Origin: Siphonodentalium dalli
Taxonomy: Eukaryota; Mollusca; Scaphopoda; Gadilida; Siphonodentaliidae
Reading direction: 5' to 3'
DNA: 64,000 nt
NCBI GenBank assembly: GCA_032622095.1
Contig: CP136062.1
Coordinates: forward strand, 130,835,282-130,899,281
Within the stretch, counting starts at the first letter, position 1, and every line of letters begins with the position of its first letter. The position numbers and the translations under genes are program-made. Positions 40,801-48,600 of this stretch are shown here, in pieces. Under the pieces are notes generated by a model, which ran no database searches, was not told where the DNA came from, and was given only the letters and a program-made list of their open reading frames with translations.

Positions 40801-43800
40801 GCCGTAACTCATGTAAAAATAATTGGACGGAACCCATATTCGAACTTGGCCTGTATCTTTAGCTGTGAAAATACACATATCAAATAATCAAAACTGGAGT
40901 TATCGATCGGAAACCAAAAATGTTAACGGATGGACAAACAGACAGATGGATGGACAGACTGATTACAATGTACCACAAAACGACGTTGACATATCTGTGG
41001 GAACAGAGACTACTGACCAATCAGGACGAGCCTTGCAAACAGTCTTAGGCAAGGTCATATTACAATTACAAACGAAATTTTTTAATTGTATTCCAGACCT
41101 TTATAGAGATCATTTCAGTTGGTACGTCCGTGCATGATGTCATCATTAAAGTGGGGTGCGCTGCCATTTATTGAGAAAAAAAATTCATTATCGGCCTGCC
41201 AATTGATGCAGCCTGCAGGATGATATAAGATTTAATCGTACAATTAAAACTAGTGTTGTAACGACTCTGAGATTCTGGAGTCGACTAGTCGAAACCCAAA
41301 AGTCAAGTCAAAGTCGACTAGTCAGTACCTGAGGCTGAGAATTATATAGCTTTACCCATATCTCCTAGTTGCAATTTTTGACCATTACTAGCACTGTTTA
41401 AAGATGGATTATCTCTTTAAATAACAAATTTTAAATAGTTGCGTGTGTATAAAATAATAGATATGAACTGAAGACCTATGTCCGGAAAAGCTTCTATCAA
41501 TTAATATTGATTTTATTTCGAATATTAAATCGGGCCCATTTATGTTACTATTTTTAGAACCGACCATTCGGATGAGACCGTATTGCGATATAGAGCACTG
41601 GGCTGTTCCTACGGCTACGCAACGCATGTCAAATGTCACAGATTGGTTGTTTGTACTGTTTTGTTCCACAGATATAAGCGATAATGAGTATAATTAACGT
41701 TTATTTGTGACAATATTGCACAATATAATTTCTGGTCTCAGTTAACAGTAACCACTATTGTTCGTTAGCTGAACAAACACACCTTTTTAGACCAGAAAAT
41801 ATTCGAAATAAAATTAATATTAATCGATAGAAGCATTTCCGGACAGGAGTCTTCGATTCAAATCTAATATTTTATACCCCGGTAACTATATAATACATGT
41901 TTACAAAGAGATAATCCACCTTTAAAGGACAATAATTCAGTGGAAAAACATTGGTTTATTCATCAAATCATGCGATAAAAATCTTCATAAGTGATTCAAT
42001 TGACGAAAGATTTCATGTAATATAAATATTTATGTTCACAGATGTTGAAACCAAGAGACCAACACAACAGGTATAACAAAATCGTAAAACATCAGCTTAA
42101 TAACGTGATTTCGCGCAAGCTATTAAAGTTAAACCGTAAGTATTTATTAATCATGTGATTTTGATAAACTGGTGTTCTTCAACCACTGGTAATAGTGGTA
42201 TTGATAAAAAAAGTTCTGTTGCAACTGTGCAACCTTCAAATCTGTCAATCATTGCAACAAGACAGTGTCAGTGTCGTGATGACACCGTTTGATGGCATTT
42301 GATGTCAAACGTCATGGAACTTGTCAGAGCATGAGGTGTCGCATGACTTGTGACTGCTATATTCTCAACATGCTGACTATGTTGCATTTTTAACACTGTC
42401 ACGTCCACGGCAAGTGTTTGAACAACATGCCATGTACCTATATTAATATAGTCTTTTAATTCTTATTATGGTATTATAATATACCATGATCCAACTAGTT
42501 GATGTCAAAATATAGAGTCAACATTTGGAGATATTGGCTATTGACTTAGGTCAGTCGACTAATCGTTTCAACACTAGTTAACTAAAACTCTGTTAACACT
42601 TTACGTCGTTAGCCCAGTAGTCGGGACGCCCTGTAATCTGGAAGATCTGGGGTGTCTTTTTGCACGTTTATGAGATCCTGTGTGTCTTGTTGCACGAAAC
42701 AATGCGACAATGAGTAAATCACTAAATGCCCAATTCAACACAAACCAGTTCGTGAACTCCTTCTTTGTAAAATTGTTTGAACCATATCATCATATCGACA
42801 TACATGTATGTGACTGGAATCAGATAAAATTGGAGGAACAGGTAATTAATTGATAAGACAAAATCGACAGCTACGGAATCAGAGGAAACATCAAAGAGTG
42901 GATAACAGCGTTTTTAACTAACCGTATGCTAGGCTCCTGCGAATATTCGATATTCGAAAGTCAAATTCGATTCGAATTCGAGTCGAAATTGCCAACTCGA
43001 AATTTCGAATATATAATGACGGAAAAGTAGGCTGTTTCAGGACAAGTACACATGTCGATCTTAGCTGTTCAGCCTGTTTGTGGCATTTAATTCCAGAAAA
43101 TTATGTATATATGCACATTATAATTCTTATTGTACATAGCCAACAATTAGCCACGATAGGACGACTAAATACGTCTGAATTATATAGCTTTAAAATGGTA
43201 GAAAAAGCTAGCAGATAGCCAATGGACCGACGACGCGGTAAATTATAATAGCTATGAAACTGGGCTACCGATAGCGTTATCCATCGTCTATTCGATTCCG
43301 CGTTATGTAATATGGGTGAGAATGTAAACAACACATGTTCCTGGTGTCGAAAAGTGCATTTTGGCACTGTTCTCTTTTGAAGTTGACTTTCAGTTTCGGA
43401 GTTTTCTTTTACAATGGACAAAATGTCGTCCATCATTCATGTTTATTTTAAACATGATAAAGCTGCAGGCACGTGTGATGAATGCAACATGCATGGTGTA
43501 TAAATCACAAGCATCTGGGACAATGACCCATCTATGGAATCATCTGTTCAAGAAGCATCAACCAATACATGAAGAGGCTACACTGCGACTGTTGTTGCGT
43601 CTTCAAGTTTATAACAGGTGTTTCCGAATGCCGATTTGCAATTTTGCATGTACATGCAAACTGTAGAAATTTCGTGTGATTTTAGTTTGATAATCCGTTT
43701 AGTGGTAATATATTAATCGTTGTGATGGCCGCATGGACGTTTTAATCTGCTTTGTTTTCTTGACAATTATAAATTGAAGTTAATAGTATATCAAACGACG

Positions 43801-46800
43801 GTTTATCGCCACATAAGTTCTGATGGAACTTCATGCATGTAGTTCATAGAACGTTTCACAAATAATCTAATCGTTGACAAAACATACCTAATTGAGAATG
43901 CAACACACAGATATGATTCGATTCAATATTCGATTCGATATTCGATTCGATTTCGTGAATTCGATCTGATATTCGATTCGATCAAAATATCCAATTCGCA
44001 CGACCCTACCGTATGCAAACAGTCAAAATAGGAGGACAACCATCAAGTGCTAGAAAAGTTACCAGCGGAATTCCACAAGGGTATGTCCTGGGTCCAACAC
44101 TGTTTCTGATCTTCATAAATGATATCACAGAGGGAATAGACAGTAACATAAAAATCTTTGCGGATGATACCAAAGTATATAAAAGCTTAACATCAGAGGA
44201 CGACTGCCAGAATCTTCAAAAAGACCTAGATACATTGTCTAGCTGGTCTGACAGATGGCTACTTCGCTTCAATGCAGATAAATGCAAAGTAATGCATCTT
44301 GGGAATAATAATAAACAGCATCAATATACAATATCAGAGAATGGATCAATCCACACGATAGTGGCAGCTGAAGAAGAAAAGGATATTGGAGTAACATTCG
44401 ACAAGAATATGAAATTCAACACACATGTCTCCACAATCGTAAACAAAGCAAACCAGAAGTTAGGAATCATGAGGAGAACTTTCCAGCATATGGATGAAGA
44501 CATGTTCAAGATCCTATATAAATCTTATGGCAGACCCACCCTAGAATATGGCTCATCAATCTGGAACCCACACTTAAGAAAGGACAAAATAGCTATAGAA
44601 AGCGTACAAAGAAGAGCCACAAAGCTGGTGAAGAAGATACAAGATAAACCTTACGAAGAGAGAATAAAACATCTTGGTATACCAACTCTGGAATACAGAA
44701 GAGAAAGGAGCGACATGACCCAGCTATACAAAATACAAAACAACATAGATAAAGTACGGCTGACAAAACTATTGGAAAAACCCAAGGATAGCAGAACGAG
44801 AGGACACCCAAGCAAAATATATAAGAAGCGATATAACTAGGCTCCTGCGAATATTCGATATTCGATTCGAAAGTCATATTCGATTCGAATTCGAGTCGAA
44901 ATTGCCAACTCGAAATTTTGAATATACTCTGATGGAAAAGTAGGCTGTTTACAGACAAGTACCGGTACACACCGATCTTAGCTGTTTTGTGGCGTTTAAT
45001 CAAAGAAAATTATGTATATATGCACATTGTAATTCTTATTGTGCATTGCGGATGTTCATGCACATGGTATTAAATATAAGAATAGCCACGATAGGACAAC
45101 TACATGTAAACACGTCTGAATTCTAGCTTTAAAATGGTAGCAAAAGCTCACAGATTGCCAATGGACCGACGACGCGGTAAATTATAATAGCTATGAGACT
45201 GAGCAATCGATAGCTTTATCCGCCGTCTATCCATCTCAGATTCCGCGCTATGTAATATCCATGGGTGAGAATGTAAACAACACGTGTTCCCAGTGTCGAA
45301 AAGTGCATTCTGGCGCTGTTCCATTTTGAAGTTGACTTTCAGTCTCGGAGCTTTCTTTTACACAGGACAAAATGACGTCCGTCATTCATGCTTATTTTAA
45401 ACATGATAAAGCTGCAGGCAGTGCATGGACTTACACGTGTGATGAATGCAACATGGTGTATAAATCGCAAACATCTGGGACAACGACCCATCTATGGAAT
45501 CATCTGTTAAAGAAGCATCAACCACTACATGAAGAGGCTACCCTGCGACTGTTGTTTTGCGTCTTCAAGTTTATAACAACGGGTGTTTCTGAATGCCGAT
45601 TTGCAATTATGCATATACATGCAAACTGTAGAAATTCCGCGTGATTTTAGTTCCGATAATCCGTTTAGAACTTTAGAGGTAATATATTAATCGTTGTGAT
45701 GAACGTTTTAATCTCTTTTGCTTTCTCGACAATTATCAATTGAAGTTAATAGTATCTCAAACGATGGTTCATCACCACATAAGTTGTGATGGAACTTCAT
45801 GCATGTAGTTCATAGAACGTTTCACAAATGGTCTAATCGTTGACAAAACATGCCTAATCAAGAATGCAACACACAGATATGATTCGATATTTGATTCGAT
45901 CAAAATATCCAATTCGCAGGACCCTAGATATAACACCAACTTAGCCAAAAACAATTTCGTTGCCAGGAGTACGACAAACTGGAACAACCTGACAGATCTA
46001 TGTGTGACAGCAAACTCCCTAGATCAATTCAAATCATATCTCAACGATAGCTGGAGAGGAAAAGAAAATAAACTTTATTTTAATTTCTATAATTGCGCAA
46101 ACAAAAATAAAGTGAGCTCAAGAAGACAAGTAGCCATTACAAGCGAAAGCTTAACACAGGCTGAAGATCAAAGGTAAATCAGAGGTAAATCAAGACTATT
46201 ACTGTATTAGGCCAAATAAAAAAGATAATATGTTTCCGTACATCGACCGACCCTAAAAATAACCCGCCGACCCTAATCTTTTTATTGATATTTTGAGAAA
46301 AAGTCAAAATTTTCTAAAAAAAAAAAAAAAAAAAAATGTTTTTTACTGTTTTTACCGCCAATGCTCATAAATATTGATAATCATTAGGTGCAAAACACAT
46401 GGTTTCTAACATAAGCCTGTGATAAGTGACATGAAGTGTGACAGTTGTCTCAAAAGCCACAGGTGTCACCCGTGTGATGGGTTGTGGATTGATAGGCATG
46501 AATCTTGCAATTTTAATTTCAAGAGAGTGGATCTCATGCCTGCTTTACCATTATGCCTTGTTTGGGACTTATGGAACATATTCATGAGTTCCAAATAAAC
46601 ATGCATGCCCATTTATTATTTTCTTGACAGCATGAGAAATGTACATTTCCATTTCGTTTGACACTTAATATTCAAACAACATTTTACTGGTACACTTCAT
46701 TGCTTCACCCACCATGTTTCTTTTGCACACATTTAAAAATGCTGGGTGCTATCTAAAGGGGTACTGAATCTGCCAATTATGGGACCATCTCCTTTTATAC

Positions 46801-48280
46801 TCAACAGAATATATGCAGCAAATTAATGCATTTGAGCCATGGATTAGTGCCAAATACACTGATGTGTTCTATGAGAACGATGCAAACAACATGGTAATTT
46901 ATATGACTGGAGTCATAAATTCATTTTCAATATACTTACCATGTTGTTTGCACCATTCATAGAGCACATAAGTGTATTTGGCATTAATACATGCCTCAAA
47001 TTCATTCATTTGTTGCATATATTCTGTTGAGTATACAAGGAGATAGTCCTACAAATAACCGGATTCAGGGTACAGTACCCCTTTAATATATTATTTTGTT
47101 CAAAATAAATGTTTTGTTTTGATAAACTTGCTTTTATAATTGACACCAACTAATGCTACACAGGTTTTGAAAATGTGCTGAACAGTATATTCGTGTCTTG
47201 TCATGATTTCTGTTAGAGGATCTTTGTATAGGTTGCAAGAAAATTTAAAATTAACTGAAGACGAACTGCTGGTGGCTGCCAGACTTTCGGGAACACACTT
47301 AAAGTAACTGCATTAGTGCTGATCACAAACCCTGTGTACCCTTCAGCAGATTTTCAAAACCTGTGTACCGTAAAATACCCTTCAGCACTTTTATTTGGTG
47401 AGTGACCCCCTTCAGCCCAACTGACATCTTCAACAATCAGGCAGAATATCCCATATGAACAATTCAAATATATAGGTTCTATAATATTTTCGGACATAAA
47501 TTCCGAGCCCCATCCCTCTGAGTTTATGGCCAAAATCAGTATGTGAATACTGAAACACACTATTAAGAATAACAGCAAGTTTGATATCTTGTTCAATGTT
47601 AATGTATATTTCCACAAGTAATACTTTCCCTACAACACAAGTAGGCATTTTATGTCATTTCGGTCGAGGTAGTTCAATATTTCTGCAGCTGGAAAAAAAT
47701 ATCAAAAAATAATTAAAAAAAAACATTTCCCTACCTACCTACCCTAATTTTTTCTCTCCGTTATCGGAAACATATTATCTTTTTTATTTGGCCTTACTAT
47801 TATAGAACTTGAGGAGCAAGCCTGCAGATTCCGACAAGAGCGATCAAGCTAAGTGAATTTTTTGTTGTTGTTCTTCTTCTAACTGCTTGTTAGTGAATAC
47901 ATCTTGACCTCTCTACATGTATGATGTACCGTACTACCGGTATGCTGTATTTTTTTATGCCAGAATTGGATTCTGCATCATAATGAGTCAACAACAGTTG
48001 ACACACACACTGGTGACATAGTGTGAGTGTGACACAGTCTCACAGATAGAGTCTCTTAGACTTAGACACTGTGACTCACTCAGTCACTGACTGGTACTAA
48101 TACTACTATTACTAGTGTAGTACTATAGTAGTGACGTAGTGTTACTGTTAGAACTTAGAGATAATATTTTTTAGCGCAACTAACTTGGGCTAGGTCTTGA
48201 TGTTCCCACGTTGCAACTGAATTTTCATCCTTGGTTGGGACGACCTGATTCCCAAAGCCCTTTGTTTCAATATCAGTCAT
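25899..48280 (-). CDS. WDR88: WD repeat-containing protein 88 orthologue, 394 residues, 11 exons
   Basis: Minus-strand exons are 48280-48185 (ATG), 38635-38436, 37606-37543, 36420-36282, 35148-35022, 34448-34335, 31790-31720, 30974-30892, 28935-28867, 27142-27050 and 26027-25899 (TGA). All have GT-AG ends, and the lengths sum to 1,185 nt in frame. The chain has seven WD40 repeats from about residue 36 to 330 (VFRGHTESVKSC..IVWDF; VATSGWDKKLNVWD; GTDYDNTLKIWD; TTSMDKTTKFLD; ATASWDKTVNLWD; ATGSYDNTAIVWD; CSKDKTLRCWN), enough for one beta-propeller scaffold. The C-terminus carries CTGCGKPF and CVFC (Cys353, 356, 374, 377), a CxxC-CxxC zinc-ribbon-like tail that vertebrate WDR88 also has, as I recall it. 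The molecular role of WDR88 is poorly known. Exon 1 (residues 1-32) lies 9.5 kb upstream. It is supported by phase, a CAA/GTTAGT donor and its similarity to the WDR88 N-terminus. The last exon boundary may be off by one base. Confidence 0.88.
27170..27353. mobile_element. double-hairpin MITE, copy e
   Basis: It starts TTAACCCATAACTGGAGCTT and contains both hairpin blocks; the right end is degraded. It begins 27 bp from the acceptor of WDR88 exon 10 (first exon base 27142), so the branch-point region of that intron may lie in the element. Confidence 0.75.
27841..28041. mobile_element. foldback MITE, CAGTAATGC family, copy 2
   Basis: The two arms are nearly perfect reverse complements, starting TA-CAGTAATGCTCTAATTAA and meeting around GGAAAGCTCTCGG. 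It lies in WDR88 intron 9. Confidence 0.85.
29878..30080. mobile_element. small MITE, CTGCTAAGTAA ends
   Basis: The ends TACTGCTAAGTAAATGACTC and GATCAATTACTTAGGGCAGT are imperfect inverted repeats about 200 bp apart. Inside is a short GCGGTTATAA-type repeat. It lies in WDR88 intron 8. Confidence 0.55.
31155..31592. mobile_element. cruciform foldback element (palindromes within a palindrome)
   Basis: The outer ends AGTTTAGTGTGCCTGTCATT and AATGACAGACACACTAAACT are inverted repeats. Each arm carries its own inner palindrome built on GAATGAGGTCCCCAGAG and CTCTGGGGACTTCATTC around GTGATGCTATCCCGC. A single strand could fold as two stem-loops on a common stem. It lies in WDR88 intron 7. Confidence 0.75.
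32015..32310. repeat. interspersed repeat, pair with 37,810-38,125
   Basis: Both copies run in the same direction and share GATAAGTTAG, GCGCTATG, GAAAATTTCAA, AATCGACC, ATTGTAAATATTTAC, GATTCGGGAC and AATTAATATATAAGAAT in order over about 300 bp. The type is unknown. Confidence 0.6.
32365..33492. repeat. 1.1-kb structure with long inverted arms
   Basis: The arm at 32,365-32,480 (GGCCTCTATCATT, CGCGATAAGGCGTTTC, AATGGTCTCTGG, AATGATAGAAC) is repeated inverted at 33,378-33,492. The centre contains a fragment of the GGTACTCAATCCGAT MITE. It may be a MITE or foldback element whose outer ends have decayed. Confidence 0.55.
34063..34267. mobile_element. foldback MITE, CAGTAATGC family, copy 3
   Basis: This has the same arms and TA flanks as the copies at 8,060 and 27,841, with a small deletion in the right arm. 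It lies in WDR88 intron 6. Confidence 0.8.
34866..34953. mobile_element. double-hairpin MITE, copy f, internally deleted
   Basis: Left-end blocks (TCCATGACTGGAGCTTCCTG) and the right end (CCCGTCATGAAAGGGTTAA) are joined with most of the two hairpins lost. Confidence 0.65.
35370..35560. mobile_element. double-hairpin MITE, copy g
   Basis: This inverted copy contains CTCCCATAGGAATTCTCGCA, the linker CTTACCTGGTCAAGGTAAAT, and the end CCAGTCACGGAAGGGTTAA. The left end is degraded. Confidence 0.65.
36710..37482. repeat. interspersed repeat pair and a two-unit element ending in a CCCCCGAAAA hairpin
   Basis: 36,710-36,935 matches 24,905-25,130. 37,075-37,400 has two units with TCATCTATATACATGTTGCA and AGTCGAAAAGGGTTAATAAC. 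These are followed by an ACAGACGAATGGACAGACAG tract and a hairpin GTCCCCCGAAAA / TTTTTCGGGGGAC (37,452-37,482), the same module order as in other elements of this class. Confidence 0.6.
39030..39271. mobile_element. double-hairpin MITE, copy h
   Basis: It is a nearly complete copy: TTAACCCTTCCATGACTGAA at the left, both hairpins, and GCTCCCGTCATGTAAGGGTT at the right. It lies in WDR88 intron 1. Confidence 0.8.
39640..40000. repeat. two-unit 'GGGATAACTCCTGAATGG' element with end hairpin
   Basis: Two units of about 155 bp share GAATGGAAAATGTGAACAAC and GCATACCAAATTTCA. Both end in a GGACGGACAG tract, and the second is followed by the hairpin TAGCCCCCATGGGATGGGGC. It lies in WDR88 intron 1. Confidence 0.6.
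40500..40990. repeat. CATAACTC element, three partial units and GGACA tract
   Basis: AATAATTAGACGGAACCCAT and GGCCATAACTCATG-type blocks recur three times between 40,560 and 40,850. They are followed by an ACGGATGGACAAACAGACAG tract. It lies in WDR88 intron 1. Confidence 0.6.
41251..42576. mobile_element. hAT-like element 2, copy 1, with a nested MITE
   Basis: The ends are TAGTGTTGTAACGACTCTGA and GACTAATCGTTTCAACACTA, with GTCGACTAGTC repeats just inside both ends. It is the same family as 62,003-62,897. A second foldback element is nested at about 41,398-41,940 (ends TTTAAAGATGGATTATCTC and GAGATAATCCACCTTTAAA). No intact 8-bp duplication remains. Confidence 0.6.
42930..44008 (+). mobile_element. 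non-autonomous hAT element with BED exon, copy 1
   Basis: The ends are TAGGCTCCTGCGAAT and ATTCGCACGACCCTA, flanked by a perfect 8-bp duplication CCGTATGC (42922-42929 and 44009-44016). Subterminal TTCGATTCGA repeats stand at both ends, as usual for hAT. The BED exon near 43,413-43,500 is broken by an ATGC duplication and a small deletion. Confidence 0.88.
44838..45926 (+). mobile_element. non-autonomous hAT element with BED exon, copy 2
   Basis: This has the same ends as copy 1, flanked by a perfect 8-bp duplication GATATAAC (44830-44837 and 45927-45934). It is 1,089 bp long. It keeps the open BED-finger frame at 45,372-45,644 but no RNase-H transposase domain, so it must depend on a full-length relative for movement. 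Confidence 0.88.
45372..45644 (+). CDS. BED-type zinc-finger fragment of a hAT element, 90 residues
   Basis: The frame opens MTSVIHAYFKHDKAAG, then CDEC and HLWNHLLKKH. This gives the BED pattern Cys-x2-Cys...His-x4-His that many hAT transposases use to bind their ends. The downstream part (after ATLRLLFCVF) no longer looks like transposase. Of the three copies in the window only this one keeps both cysteines and both histidines in one frame. Whether it is made as a protein is unknown. Confidence 0.6.
   Translation: MTSVIHAYFKHDKAAGSAWTYTCDECNMVYKSQTSGTTTHLWNHLLKKHQPLHEEATLRLLFCVFKFITTGVSECRFAIMHIHANCRNSA
46210..47793. mobile_element. PIF/Harbinger-type non-autonomous element with nested MITE
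   Basis: Terminal inverted repeats are GGCCAAATAAAAAAGATAAT... and its complement at the right end, about 29 bp, flanked by TTA on both sides (46207-46209 and 47794-47796), the usual PIF/Harbinger target. No transposase is seen. A foldback MITE is nested at about 46,756-47,088. Confidence 0.7.
46756..47088. mobile_element. 330-bp foldback MITE, AAAGGGGTACTG ends
   Basis: The two halves (TATACTCAACAGAATATATG and its complement; TACCATGTTGTTTGCA and its complement) form one long imperfect hairpin. Ends are TAAAGGGGTACTG and CAGTACCCCTTTA. Confidence 0.8.
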
Positions 48281-48600
48281 CGTTTATGTTGTTCTTTTCT
48301 TCTGAACAAGCGCATTTTCAAGTTACTTGTGCGGAAAAGATGTTTACTTTTCACTTCCGCAAGTTGCGCGTCGCCGTCGCTTGGCAGTATATCAAAAAAG
48401 AGATTGATTCTCGTAAACTATTTTATTTAATTATACGTTAAATCTCAGCGAAATCTATACAAATACTATTAATCCATTGTACAAAAAGTTAATTTGATAT
48501 CTGTACATACGTAATGCCATGATATTTTTATAACGGCATTGTCGTAAATTTACCAAGTGACGTCACGAAGCTCCAGAATAGACAAAAAAATACACGCAAA
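48281..48600. promoter_or_regulatory. candidate bidirectional promoter of WDR88 and MARCHF6
   Basis: The two start codons diverge across 320 bp. The segment carries CACTTCCGC (48352-48360), which reads as the ETS/GABP-type GCGGAAGTG on the other strand, a short CG-rich part GTTGCGCGTCGCCGTCGC (48364-48381), and a perfect palindromic cAMP-response element TGACGTCA (48558-48565) 35 bp before the MARCHF6 ATG. No clear TATA box was found. Sites are read by eye; function is inferred. Confidence 0.65.

Larger units (their letters stand above)
42842..46180 (+). mobile_element. 5'-truncated LINE, CR1/jockey-like RT, split by two hAT insertions
   Basis: The reverse-transcriptase frame is in three pieces: 42,855-42,929 (IKEWITAFLTNRM), 44,009-44,837 (ISGIPQG-type box here SGIPQGYVLGP, FADDTKVY catalytic box, the maturase-like thumb and EYGSSIWNPH) and 45,935-46,130 (NFVARSTTNWNNL end). 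Cutting out the two hAT elements and one copy of each target duplication leaves one continuous frame. No ORF1 or endonuclease is present. It lies inside WDR88 intron 1 on the opposite strand. Confidence 0.85.

Noticed and set aside
42600-42720. Possible tRNA-like head (TAGCCCAGTAGTCGGGACGC) suggesting a SINE or tRNA gene
   Set aside because: The B box and acceptor stem could not be matched, and no second copy was seen in the window.
47354-47648. Overlapping open frames on the minus strand
   Set aside because: They lie inside the PIF-type element and show no transposase motif.
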